Assembly: GCA_963667815.1 (NCBI GenBank)
Contig: OY764021.1
Length of the DNA: 64,000 bases
Origin: Saccharicrinis sp963667815
GTDB lineage: Bacteria > Bacteroidota > Bacteroidia > Bacteroidales > Marinilabiliaceae
Reading direction: 5' to 3' (one strand)
In this document: positions 1-8,096 of the stretch, in pieces
Numbering within the stretch: the stretch's first letter is position 1
Layout: every line of letters starts with the position of its first letter
Notes under the pieces: model-generated
Databases searched by the model: none
Told to the model about the DNA's origin: nothing
Seen by the model: only the letters and a program-made list of their open reading frames with translations
Program-made: the position numbers and the translations under genes

Positions 1-2171
1 GTTCTACTTTGCAAACTCATTTTTTCATGATTAACAATATTCGCGTCATTGTTCTCTATAACAAGCTGTTGCTCTTCTAACAAACAAGGCTCGATTGGTA
101 TTTGAATTTGAAATTCTGCACCCTCCCCCCATTTTGATTGAACACCAATGCTGCCTCCATGTGCTTCTATTGCCATTTTACAAAATGCTAAACCTAAACC
201 TGTGGATCTTAAACTTTGATTGGCCTGATCTCCACTTTTATATCTGTCAAAAATTTTATTCTGCATATCTCTTTTTATACCCGGACCTTGATCCTTAATC
301 TTACAACAGAGTTGATGTTCTCCACTTTTTTCTAGAGCTATAATGATTTTGCCATTGGTTGGAGAAAACCGAATAGCATTAATCAAAATATTTACTAATA
401 TTCTCTTTATAATATCAAAATCACCAAATGCATTAAATTGAGCTGGTTCAATTCGTTCAATACAAATACCTTTAAGCATTACATTTACGCTAACATCATG
501 AACTGCTGCAGATATAGCATCATTTATATTTAAAAATTGACGATCAATTGTAAAACCAACTTCTTCAGCCTTATTTACATCTAATATATTTAATACCATG
601 TTATGCATTTCAACCCCAGCCTGCCATATCATTTTATCCTTATCTGGCATATCATCCATTTGCGAAAGGTTGATAATAGAGTTTAATGGATTTTTTAAAT
701 CATGAACAATCATTCCGGTCATTCCATCTCTAAACCGATTTAATTCCATCAGTTTTTCATTTACTTTTTCAAGATCAACAGCCTGTTTTTCAATCGATTC
801 TTTTTGATTTCGAATCTCTTGTGTACGTACATTCACCTCCTGTTCCAATTGCATCGAATGCTTTTTTAATGCTGTACTTAATAAATCCACCTCTAAGAAG
901 GAATGTGTTAATTTTTTTGCCATTACAAAAGAAAAGGAGAAGAAAATAAAGAATAATCCATAAGGCAACAAAAAATCCGAATCAATCATCTTATTATAGT
1001 ACAGCACGTCATTGATAAATGACGCATAAAAAAAGAATATACCAACAAAAAATACTCCTGAAAACTCAATCTTTTTAATTAATGCTATCAATACACCATA
1101 TAACATATAACTACTAACTAAAAAGGCAAAAATTTGATAATATACAGGTATATAAGTAAATACAAATGGAGACATAAAAAGCACTGGCACAATACTTATT
1201 GCAATAACCAGCCAAACAGCAAATTCCATTTTTTTTGTAAATACTATAGAATAGAAGATCCTTAAAAAACTAAAAAACAAACCAGTAAGAACAATAAAAG
1301 CCACATATTCAATACGTAAAGCTAATTCCCAATTTAAAGATGGAAAAACCCAAAGCAAAACCTTCTCTCCGGTTGTTGCCAATCGAAGAACTCCAAAAAT
1401 AGAAATCAAACTGAACAGTATTATTGAAACATCTCGCCTACCAACAATATAAATATGTAGAAAATACCCTGCCAGAGCACAGAAAATAGCCAGTAAAAAA
1501 ATTGAAAACCCAAATTGTCTAAATATGTATGATCGAACATATTGAGCTTTACCCAAAAGCATTACATCTTCAGGACCTCCTTTTCGATGATGAAAATTTG
1601 CGATTTGCAATACAACATCAATCTTTTTATTGTGTGAATAAAAATAAATCTCTTTCCGTTGCCATGAAGGTATTGTGGTTGCTTTTGAAGAGCCTACTTT
1701 TCCTACTTCAATGCTTTCTCCATTTACCATTAGTTTATATGCACAATCCATTTCCTTAACTCTTATGCCATAAAAGGCCTCATCCGGCACACTAATCCTT
1801 AAATGATATGTGGCTATTCCCTGAGCACTTACACTATCTGAATATATACTTTTATCGTTCCAAATGGATGGTAAATCTACAAATACAGGCTTTTCTGTTA
1901 GTGTATCAAAATCATCTATTGTATAAAGCCTATTCCAATAAAAAGAGAATTCACCCTTTAATTGAAAAAGATCTGCCTGAGCAAAATCTTGTTCTTCAAT
2001 TACCATCTCCCCTTGAATTGCATTTGGAACTTCATTGCCCGAACGCCAATCCGTATAAAAGCCATATTTGTATGTTATAGCCAGGGCAAAAAAGACAAAA
2101 AATACATATAAAATATTTTGTAAGTATTTTGAATTAAAATACCTCTGGATTTGTTGACGAAAACCTTGCAT
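1..2171 (-). CDS. 7TMR-DISM sensor histidine kinase (3' end beyond window)
   Basis: Membrane sensor kinase read on the minus strand; 723 codons lie in the window and no stop is reached at the left edge. In order: an N-terminal signal anchor (residues ~15-35), a periplasmic 7TMR-DISM-type ligand domain (~45-215), about seven membrane helices (~220-415), a coiled coil (~425-480), and a HisKA box VHDLKNPLNSI with phospho-acceptor His490. The HATPase follows with N box (~590), G1 DQGPG (~627) and G2 STGLGLA (~654). About 30 further residues follow the ATPase before the edge, so a receiver or other module may come next. I chose the ATG at 2171. The same frame stays open to an ATG at 2312, which would add another membrane segment but leave almost no room for the divergent neighbour's promoter. 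The signal sensed is unknown. Family assignment is firm; the start is less certain. Confidence 0.88.
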   Translation of the reverse strand, partial: MQGFRQQIQRYFNSKYLQNILYVFFVFFALAITYKYGFYTDWRSGNEVPNAIQGEMVIEEQDFAQADLFQLKGEFSFYWNRLYTIDDFDTLTEKPVFVDLPSIWNDKSIYSDSVSAQGIATYHLRISVPDEAFYGIRVKEMDCAYKLMVNGESIEVGKVGSSKATTIPSWQRKEIYFYSHNKKIDVVLQIANFHHRKGGPEDVMLLGKAQYVRSYIFRQFGFSIFLLAIFCALAGYFLHIYIVGRRDVSIILFSLISIFGVLRLATTGEKVLLWVFPSLNWELALRIEYVAFIVLTGLFFSFLRIFYSIVFTKKMEFAVWLVIAISIVPVLFMSPFVFTYIPVYYQIFAFLVSSYMLYGVLIALIKKIEFSGVFFVGIFFFYASFINDVLYYNKMIDSDFLLPYGLFFIFFSFSFVMAKKLTHSFLEVDLLSTALKKHSMQLEQEVNVRTQEIRNQKESIEKQAVDLEKVNEKLMELNRFRDGMTGMIVHDLKNPLNSIINLSQMDDMPDKDKMIWQAGVEMHNMVLNILDVNKAEEVGFTIDRQFLNINDAISAAVHDVSVNVMLKGICIERIEPAQFNAFGDFDIIKRILVNILINAIRFSPTNGKIIIALEKSGEHQLCCKIKDQGPGIKRDMQNKIFDRYKSGDQANQSLRSTGLGLAFCKMAIEAHGGSIGVQSKWGEGAEFQIQIPIEPCLLEEQQLVIENNDANIVNHEKMSLQSR

Positions 2172-2295
2172 TATGAATAGGTAATATTTTGATTTATTAT
2201 TAAACCAGCCAACAAATAAAAGGTTCTTGAAGAAAAGAATACATATGAATAGTATTAAAAAAATAAAAAACATGGAATAAATTCCTTCAACAAAA

Positions 2296-2328
2296 TTTGT
2301 AGGAGTATCCATCTAAAACCTACTTTTT
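2296..2328 (+). promoter_or_regulatory. putative Bacteroidota promoter of the PPDK/PEP-synthase regulator gene
   Basis: TTTG at 2296-2299, then 21 bases, then TACTTTTT at 2321-2328. This matches the Bacteroidota form TTTG-N19-21-TAnnTTTG except for the last base. Predicted transcription would start near 2335, so the ATG at 2338 would be almost leaderless and the in-frame ATG at 2356 would have a ~20-base leader. Confidence 0.4.
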
Positions 2329-2337
2329 ACTATCTTA

Positions 2338-3204
2338 ATGCAAAAATCTACTATTATGGAACAAAATTCTAACATGCCTCCAATTTATGTTGTATCCGGA
2401 GGTAAAGGAGTAGCCGGACATACCCTTGTTGAATCAATGCTAATCCAATATCCCAATCATAAAATCCCTGTAATCATTGAACCTGAAGTTTCAACTCAGG
2501 AACAAATTGACACTATTACCGATAAAGTTGTGGCTAACAATGGTGTTATTGCTCATACGATGGTAGATCATATTGCTCGGAGAAAATTAGTTGATGCATG
2601 TGAGAAAAAAGAAATCAGACATTTTGATCTGGTTGGTAATATGTCGGATTACCTTGATACTGTTTTAGATATGAAACCCGTTGAACAACCTGGTTTGCAC
2701 CGATTACGAGATATGGAATACTACAGAAGAGTAAGAGCTATTGAATTCACGATGCAACACGATGATGGTCAACATGCTGAAAAAATTGCCACTGCAGATA
2801 TTGTTCTGGCTGGTGTATCAAGAACCGGAAAAACGCCTTTAAGTATTTATTTGGCAATGTTTGGTTGGAAAGTAGCCAATGTACCTATTGTACCTGGCAC
2901 ACCTGTCCCAGACACACTATTCCAGATTGATCCCAACCGTGTTTTTGGATTAACTATTTCAATGGCTTATTTAATAGCACAGCGAAGTAGCAGGGTTTCA
3001 AGAATTCATATGGACCCAAATACGGATTATATTGATAGGCGAAAGGTTAGAATGGAATTGGATTTTGCTGCCAACCTTTTTAAAAAAGGCGGTTTTAAAG
3101 TTTTAAACATCACAAATAAACCCATAGAATATTCGGCTAATGAAATTATTACAATCCTCACATCCCGATTTGGTAAAGAAAAATGGAAAGCTCATGAAGA
3201 CTAA
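2338..3204 (+). CDS. ppsR: pyruvate, phosphate dikinase / PEP synthase regulatory protein (DUF299)
   Basis: Bifunctional cytosolic serine/threonine kinase and phosphorylase of the DUF299 (kinase-PPPase) family. Members inactivate PEP synthase or pyruvate phosphate dikinase with ADP and reactivate it with phosphate, setting the direction of carbon flow between pyruvate and PEP. The protein is 288 residues, close to the usual ~270-280. It carries the P-loop GVSRTGKT at residues 159-166, and the N-terminal PPIYVVSGG start of the fold is clear. Three N-terminal methionines (residues 1, 7, 13) could be starts. The upstream promoter-like sequence slightly favours Met7 (position 2356). The PPDK/PpsA target is not in this window. 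A hairpin terminator follows the stop. Confidence 0.92.
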   Translation: MQKSTIMEQNSNMPPIYVVSGGKGVAGHTLVESMLIQYPNHKIPVIIEPEVSTQEQIDTITDKVVANNGVIAHTMVDHIARRKLVDACEKKEIRHFDLVGNMSDYLDTVLDMKPVEQPGLHRLRDMEYYRRVRAIEFTMQHDDGQHAEKIATADIVLAGVSRTGKTPLSIYLAMFGWKVANVPIVPGTPVPDTLFQIDPNRVFGLTISMAYLIAQRSSRVSRIHMDPNTDYIDRRKVRMELDFAANLFKKGGFKVLNITNKPIEYSANEIITILTSRFGKEKWKAHED

Positions 3205-3235
3205 TCAGTTTAAATATATTTAATTATAAGTTGCG

Positions 3236-3267
3236 GCAGATATTTTTATAAGTATCTGCTTTTTATT
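3236..3267 (+). terminator. Rho-independent terminator after ppsR
   Basis: Stem GCAGATA (3236-3242) pairs with TATCTGC (3253-3259) across a 10-base loop and is followed by TTTTTATTT. It separates the regulator gene from the pterin genes downstream. Confidence 0.7.
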
Positions 3268-3460
3268 TATGCAGAATTAATACTACGCTTTACATCTTCA
3301 AATTAACCGAAAAACATATTCTCATGTCAACATATAATCCTAGACACCTACTATATTTAAAGGATAATTATTCCACCTATGTTTAATTTATTGCATCAAT
3401 AACTTAAACAATACCAGTTAATAGTATGTTGTACTAGAACAATGCATAAAACAGAAAATT

Positions 3461-4306
3461 ATGAAGGATGTAGATATAAATATTGCAATCAAAAAAAATA
3501 AAAGATTAGCAGACACCTATAAATATTATGGTTGTAAACCTGAGGTTGAAGGTCCTTTTGATTACTTAAAAGATTTTGTTAGAGATAAATTTAATAAACA
3601 ATATCCGATGGAGAATTTTTTAGTCTATTGGAATGAATATAACAACCTAAAGGATTTTAAAATATCAGATAATGTAGAGCATGTTGGAGGTATTTCGGAA
3701 GAAGCTCATTTTATCATGCGTTGCATAACTGAGTATCATTTTGTTCAGGCTTTTAAGGCTATGAAAGTTGACATGGATGATCCCAACGTTGGTGGGGAAA
3801 AAGGCACTCCATATAGAATAACAAAAATGTACACCGGTAGTAGTCTGGATGATGATTCCGAATTATTATCAGGTAGATGGTCTAACAGACCAGCCATTGC
3901 TAATTTTCCCAATGAGCAAAAGCAACGTTTTCCTATCACAAAAAGAATTGATATCGTATCTGTTTGCTCGCATCATCTAGCTCCATTCAGTACTCTATTC
4001 AGAGATGGCGCTTATGCGTTAGTAAGTTATATTCCTGATGAAAAGGTTTTAGGAATCTCTAAACTACAAAGGATTGTTGATTGGGTTTCCAGACGAGGAC
4101 ACTTACAGGAAAACCTGACTAAAATGATTTACGATGAGATCAGTAAAGCGGCAGAAACAGCCTCAGTTTATGTAAAACTCTCTGGTTTAGTTCACACCTG
4201 TGAATCGCTGAGAGGTACACAAAGTAACGAGGGTTCATTCTCAAGTGAATACTATGGTGGAGATTTTAAAGATATTGATTTACGTAGAGAAGTTAGAGGT
4301 ATGTGA
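3461..4306 (+). CDS. folE: GTP cyclohydrolase I, long divergent variant
   Basis: Catalyses GTP to 7,8-dihydroneopterin triphosphate, the entry step for folate, other pterins and 7-deazaguanine (queuosine) precursors. The catalytic core sits in the C-terminal half. The motif VSVCSHHLAPF gives zinc ligand Cys169 and His171/His172, GISKLQRIV follows at ~198, and HTCESLRG supplies the second zinc ligand Cys247. At 281 residues it is much longer than the usual ~190-220. The extra ~100 residues lie at the N-terminus, and the acidic insert before the core is atypical. It lies 69 bases upstream of a QueD/PTPS homologue on the same strand, so the two probably act consecutively. The enzyme class is clear; whether it serves folate, queuosine or another pterin is not. 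Confidence 0.85.
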   Translation: MKDVDINIAIKKNKRLADTYKYYGCKPEVEGPFDYLKDFVRDKFNKQYPMENFLVYWNEYNNLKDFKISDNVEHVGGISEEAHFIMRCITEYHFVQAFKAMKVDMDDPNVGGEKGTPYRITKMYTGSSLDDDSELLSGRWSNRPAIANFPNEQKQRFPITKRIDIVSVCSHHLAPFSTLFRDGAYALVSYIPDEKVLGISKLQRIVDWVSRRGHLQENLTKMIYDEISKAAETASVYVKLSGLVHTCESLRGTQSNEGSFSSEYYGGDFKDIDLRREVRGM

Positions 4307-4375
4307 AGTCTTTAAATTACCTACTCACTTCTCAAAACCCCTTAGCTAAAAAAAATAGATAAAGAAAAATAAACA

Positions 4376-4981
4376 ATGATAATAAGAAAGAAATTTAAGT
4401 TTGAAGGAGCACATATTGTTAGAGATTGTTCAAGCGACAGATGCAAAAAATCGTTACATGGCCATAGTTACATCGTTGAAGTATTTCTGACTTCAGACCA
4501 ACTGGATTTTGGTCAGATGATTTATGATTTTGGACTGACCAAAGGAACTATAAAAGATATCATAAATAGTTTTGATCACGCCTATGCCATGTGGAATAAA
4601 GAAACTGATGAATTTAAAAAGTTTATAAAAAGCAATAGTGAAAGATATGTTGAGATGCCAGTATCTCCATCTGCGGAATGCTTTTCACTAACAATCTTAT
4701 TTATAATCAATAAAATATTGCAGGCCACACAATTTAACAACGGCGAGGGAAATGTAAGTGTAAAATCAGTTAGAGTTCATGAAACAGACACTGGTTATGC
4801 GGAAGCATTTATCGAAGATTTAAAATGGTTTAATTATGATTTAAAAGATATTCACTTTAGTGATGCCATAAAAGATGAATGGGGCGATTCTAAAATGTAT
4901 GATAAGCTTATTGAATTTTATACCAACGATAAAAAAGAGAAACCTTTTGTAAATCCTTTTATAGAAAGGAAATTCAAATAG
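4376..4981 (+). CDS. queD: 6-carboxy-tetrahydropterin synthase / PTPS family (QueD-like)
   Basis: T-fold enzyme that converts dihydroneopterin triphosphate to 6-carboxytetrahydropterin (QueD) or 6-pyruvoyltetrahydropterin (PTPS). Visible residues are zinc ligands His13 (FEGAH) and His28/His30 (LHGHSY), candidate catalytic Cys23, a DHAYAMW segment (family DH motif), and VSPSAE and VRVHET near residues 101 and 138. The Cys-to-HGH spacing is CxxxxHGH, one residue longer than in E. coli QueD. The protein (201 residues) is longer than typical QueD (~120-140), with extra sequence in the middle and a ~45-residue C-terminal tail. Its substrate would be the product of the adjacent FolE variant. No queC, queE or queF is nearby, so a queuosine role is an inference; dihydrobiopterin-like pterin synthesis is the alternative. 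Confidence 0.8.
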   Translation: MIIRKKFKFEGAHIVRDCSSDRCKKSLHGHSYIVEVFLTSDQLDFGQMIYDFGLTKGTIKDIINSFDHAYAMWNKETDEFKKFIKSNSERYVEMPVSPSAECFSLTILFIINKILQATQFNNGEGNVSVKSVRVHETDTGYAEAFIEDLKWFNYDLKDIHFSDAIKDEWGDSKMYDKLIEFYTNDKKEKPFVNPFIERKFK

Positions 4982-5003
4982 TAAGAATAGTATAAAAACA
5001 ATT

Positions 5004-5034
5004 AAAGGGTAAACGATATTGTTTACCCTTTTTA
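5004..5034 (+). terminator. Rho-independent terminator after the folE-queD pair
   Basis: Perfect 11-base stem AAAGGGTAAAC (5004-5014) / GTTTACCCTTT (5021-5031) with a 6-base loop and a trailing T run. Confidence 0.85.
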
Positions 5035-5183
5035 TTTATAATGAACTCTACCTACAATTAAGTAATCTTTTACCTTTTTGTGTAACAATTAGGTGGGTGA
5101 CTTTATATTTAATCACTGATAAACAACAGACTACAATTTCTGGCTTACTATTTGAATTGACCCAATAAAATTTAAAACGTACA

Positions 5184-5393
5184 ATGATGAGCCAGGAAGA
5201 AATACTAGAACTAGAAAAGGAAGTAAACAAGTTAAAGTTTAAAGCAGGTCTTCAAGCCAGCGAATTACATGATTTAGTTGAAGACCGACTTTTAATGGAT
5301 TTTGAGGACATTCCTTCTGTTGCAAAAGCGACATATGAAGCCTGCAAAAAGTGGAGTGATAAAAACAAAGAGCTATTAGAAGCCAAGAAATAA
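5184..5393 (+). CDS. Rop-like CCE_0567/DUF683 family small protein
   Basis: A 69-residue, highly charged, two-helix protein resembling the Rop-like DUF683 (CCE_0567) family. Characteristic features are a helical LELEKEVNKLKFKAG start, the central LHDLVEDRL stretch, and the P-x-VAKATYEACKKW helix. Family members are small metal-binding helical-hairpin dimers usually encoded inside nitrogen-fixation (nif) clusters beside nifX. No nif gene is visible here, so this copy is either displaced or has another role. Translation may start at 5184 or at the second Met, 5187. It stands alone between two terminators. Recognition is by sequence pattern only. Confidence 0.68.
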   Translation: MMSQEEILELEKEVNKLKFKAGLQASELHDLVEDRLLMDFEDIPSVAKATYEACKKWSDKNKELLEAKK

Positions 5394-5400
5394 TTACTAA

Positions 5401-5439
5401 AAAAATGGGAATCCTGATCAAGAGCAGATTCCCATTTTT
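5401..5439. terminator. bidirectional terminator between converging genes
   Basis: Perfect 13-base stem AAAAATGGGAATC (5401-5413) / GATTCCCATTTTT (5427-5439). A-run and T-run flanks let it work for the Rop-like gene (plus) and the chemoreceptor gene (minus), whose stops face each other. Confidence 0.9.
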
Positions 5440-5447
5440 CAATTATT

Positions 5448-7283
5448 TCAATCCTTAATTTTAAAATACAATATTGACTGAAGCAACTCTTTTGATTGAG
5501 AAGAGAGTTCATCTGAAGTTGAGGCTAACTCTTCCGATGATGCTGAATTCCTTTGAGTCACACTATTCAGCTCGCTAATTGCAAAATTAACCTGATTGAT
5601 TCCATTATTTTGCTCTTGAGCCGCAGCAGAAATCTCCTGAACCAAATTTGATGTCTTTTCAATTTCTGGCAATAAGCCAGTAACTCTTTCTAACGAAGAA
5701 AGGGATAACTCGTAACTCTCACTTGTTAAATCCACAATATCTTTAGCCGCTTTATTGCTTAATTCTGCCAATTTTCGAACTTCTGCAGCAACAATAGCAA
5801 ACCCTCTTCCCTGTTCTCCTGCCCTGGCAGCTTCAACTGCTGCATTTAAAGCCAGAATATTAGTTTGTGTTGCTATGTCTGTAATAATTTTAATCTTATC
5901 CTTAATTCGATTGTTTGCCTCAACCACCTTTTCCGAATCTGTTCTCACACTACTCATTCCTTGAGCAGCTTCCTGGGATATCTTATTTGCAACTACAGAA
6001 TTCTCAGCACTTTGATTAATTGTACCTGTTATTTCTTCCATTACCGACGAAATTTCCTCAATAGACGAAGCTTGCTCAGAAGCTCCTTCTGAAATATGTA
6101 ATGCATTAGTGGCGACCTCTCTAGTGCCCTCATTAAAATTTGAGATATTATCTTTAATACCTGATATTATATTGGTCAATTCGTTGATCATTATATTATA
6201 CGCATCAGACAATTCTCCTATCTCATTGTTTAACTGAACATCAGATTTTTGAGTTAAATCTCCATTAGACATATTCTTTATCAAGCTATTAATTGCTATA
6301 ATTGGCCGGGTAATTCTTCTTGAAAAGAAATAAGCATAAGTACTTCCAATTATAATCATTACTAAAACTATTAAAATTCCAACATATAGATTTAAGTCTA
6401 TTTCTTTTTGAAATGATTCAACTGGAATATAAGAAAGTGCAACCAGATTATTAGACATTTTATTATATGCTCCAATACATTCTGTATCATCAATATTGAA
6501 ATATGCAGTACCCTCAGATGAAGTCAGAATTGACGTAGATAAATTGGCCAAGGACTCTCCTGATGTATTTATGTTTAAATTAAAAATTTTTGCTGTATCT
6601 GAAGATGCTATTATTGCTCCATCGTCATCAATTACAATAGTTTTATAATCCCTACCTGATGCATTTTCTACTATTTGTTGAGAAAAACCATTTAACTGAA
6701 TAGAAACGGCAAAGAGTGATAGCAACTCCTGGTTTTCATCTAAAATTGGAAAACTTGCTAATACTACTGGTTGACCGGTAATTGGTGACTTTACAATTTT
6801 GCCTAATACAGCTTTTTTTAATTGATATGTATCATTATACCAGGTAGTCGTTTTATCATCTTTTAAGTTATAACCTTCCGAAATACCACTTAATCCATCA
6901 ATTAATACAATTCCATTCAATGAGAAAAACAAATTCTCAATAATTTCAGGCTGCAACAATCTCTCTTGTAGAAGGTTCTCCTCTATTTCATCCTTAATTC
7001 CATCATCAACAGTACCTTGCTTGGCTTTTTTAAAGAACTCTAATATATATTTATCATTGGCAAAGGACTCGGCTAATACTTTTAATTCTTCAAGTTTTGC
7101 GTCGAATTGCTTACTACGTTCAAAGGAAACTGTTGTTAATTCGTGCACTGTTGCATCTTTAATTAAAGTCTCAATATGATTATTCGACATTGATATTAAA
7201 AAGATGGACGTAACCGCAATTGATATGGTTACCGATAAAAATAATTGTCGTGCAAATTTAGACTGAAGTAAACCTTTTTTCAT
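5448..7283 (-). CDS. methyl-accepting chemotaxis protein, Cache-type sensor
   Basis: Transmembrane chemoreceptor of 611 residues. TM1 lies at ~13-33. A ~260-residue periplasmic double-Cache-like sensor (~34-296) follows, then TM2 (297-320), HAMP (~318-372) and a long cytoplasmic signalling coiled coil. The hairpin tip contains NILALNAAVEAARAGEQGRG and then EVRKLAELS, the site that docks CheA/CheW. No C-terminal CheR/CheB tether pentapeptide is present. No che genes are in the window, so it would work with an array encoded elsewhere; a role in gliding or exopolysaccharide control rather than flagellar chemotaxis is possible in this phylum. The ligand is unknown. Transcribed alone, converging on the Rop-like gene. 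Confidence 0.93.
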   Translation of the reverse strand: MKKGLLQSKFARQLFLSVTISIAVTSIFLISMSNNHIETLIKDATVHELTTVSFERSKQFDAKLEELKVLAESFANDKYILEFFKKAKQGTVDDGIKDEIEENLLQERLLQPEIIENLFFSLNGIVLIDGLSGISEGYNLKDDKTTTWYNDTYQLKKAVLGKIVKSPITGQPVVLASFPILDENQELLSLFAVSIQLNGFSQQIVENASGRDYKTIVIDDDGAIIASSDTAKIFNLNINTSGESLANLSTSILTSSEGTAYFNIDDTECIGAYNKMSNNLVALSYIPVESFQKEIDLNLYVGILIVLVMIIIGSTYAYFFSRRITRPIIAINSLIKNMSNGDLTQKSDVQLNNEIGELSDAYNIMINELTNIISGIKDNISNFNEGTREVATNALHISEGASEQASSIEEISSVMEEITGTINQSAENSVVANKISQEAAQGMSSVRTDSEKVVEANNRIKDKIKIITDIATQTNILALNAAVEAARAGEQGRGFAIVAAEVRKLAELSNKAAKDIVDLTSESYELSLSSLERVTGLLPEIEKTSNLVQEISAAAQEQNNGINQVNFAISELNSVTQRNSASSEELASTSDELSSQSKELLQSILYFKIKD

Positions 7284-7488
7284 ATAAAATAATAGTCGAT
7301 GTATTCTCCTTTTAAACTACTTAAATAACAATATATAAAACCAATATGATTTAAATATTAACCTTTATACTTTAAATATACACTAACAGTTACACTTACT
7401 TTGAAATTATACTTTTCAACACTTTGGTACAATAGGTTGAAAAATAAATAAGGTATCATATTCACCTGCTAACCATAAATTATATGCA

Positions 7489-7529
7489 AAAAAAAAGCTT
7501 ATGTGATTACACTTAATCACATAAACCTT
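7489..7529 (-). terminator. terminator of the PadR-PspC-DUF4252 operon
   Basis: Stem TTATGTGATT (7500-7509) / AATCACATAA (7516-7525). Read on the minus strand it is followed by a run of nine T. It closes the operon ending with the DUF4252 gene; the rest of 7284-7571 shows no gene. Confidence 0.8.
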
Positions 7530-7571
7530 TCATATACTCTAATTCAACTTTTGCGGAAAATCTAACTTATA

Positions 7572-8069
7572 TTATTTGTAGTCATCAATCTTTTCCTTCA
7601 ATTTTTTCACATCTTTCACATTAAAATCACCAAAAAAAGATAATAAAACACCATTTTGATCACCTTGAAATATGATATGACATTCATATATTTTTTTACC
7701 TTTTCTATGAATCCACACTTCTGTATCCTCATCATTATCATCCTCTTCAACTAAATCATAATCTCCCTTATTTAAGTTTTTTAAAACTTTTTCTCTAAAT
7801 GGATTTTCAGGCTTAAAATCTGGTTTATAAATAACAACTTTAATTTCATTTATGTCCCCTGTGATTTTTTTTGCCGAGTCATCACTATCTGAATCGATAT
7901 CCAAATCAACAATATCAATTAAATTTTTTGAAAACGAAAAGTAAGTAACCTCGTCCAAATCTCTTAAGTTGTTATACATTTTATTAGAGATGTTTTCCTG
8001 GGAAAATATTGAAGTTTGAACAAATCCGATTAAAACAACCAATATACTATATCGCACAATATTTTTCAT
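7572..8069 (-). CDS. DUF4252-like exported protein
   Basis: 165-residue protein with an N-terminal signal peptide (MKNIVRYSILVVLIGFVQTS, cleavage probably after the Ser-Gln of IFSQ). The mature part is acidic and resembles DUF4252, a Bacteroidota family of small periplasmic proteins often found beside sigma-factor or envelope-stress genes. Visible features are an acidic DSDSDDSAKK stretch (~60-68), a basic-Gly WIHRKGKKIYECHI strand (~119) and the C-terminal DVKKLKEKIDDYK helix. It is the last gene of the operon, 27 bases after the larger PspC gene. No catalytic residues were recognised; the function is unknown. Confidence 0.7.
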   Translation of the reverse strand: MKNIVRYSILVVLIGFVQTSIFSQENISNKMYNNLRDLDEVTYFSFSKNLIDIVDLDIDSDSDDSAKKITGDINEIKVVIYKPDFKPENPFREKVLKNLNKGDYDLVEEDDNDEDTEVWIHRKGKKIYECHIIFQGDQNGVLLSFFGDFNVKDVKKLKEKIDDYK

Positions 8070-8096
8070 ATCTATTTGACTTTTAAAGTTTAAATC

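Noticed and set aside
95..2080. Short open frames on the plus strand opposite the sensor kinase
   Set aside because: They lie in other frames of a clear minus-strand histidine kinase, with no recognisable domain.
3461..4981. FolE-QueD pair as a phage-type 7-deazaguanine DNA modification cassette
   Set aside because: No QueC, QueE, DpdA or phage genes are present; both neighbours are ordinary chromosomal genes.
5048..5512. Minus-strand frames over the Rop-like gene
   Set aside because: They overlap a recognised small protein and a terminator, and have no domain.
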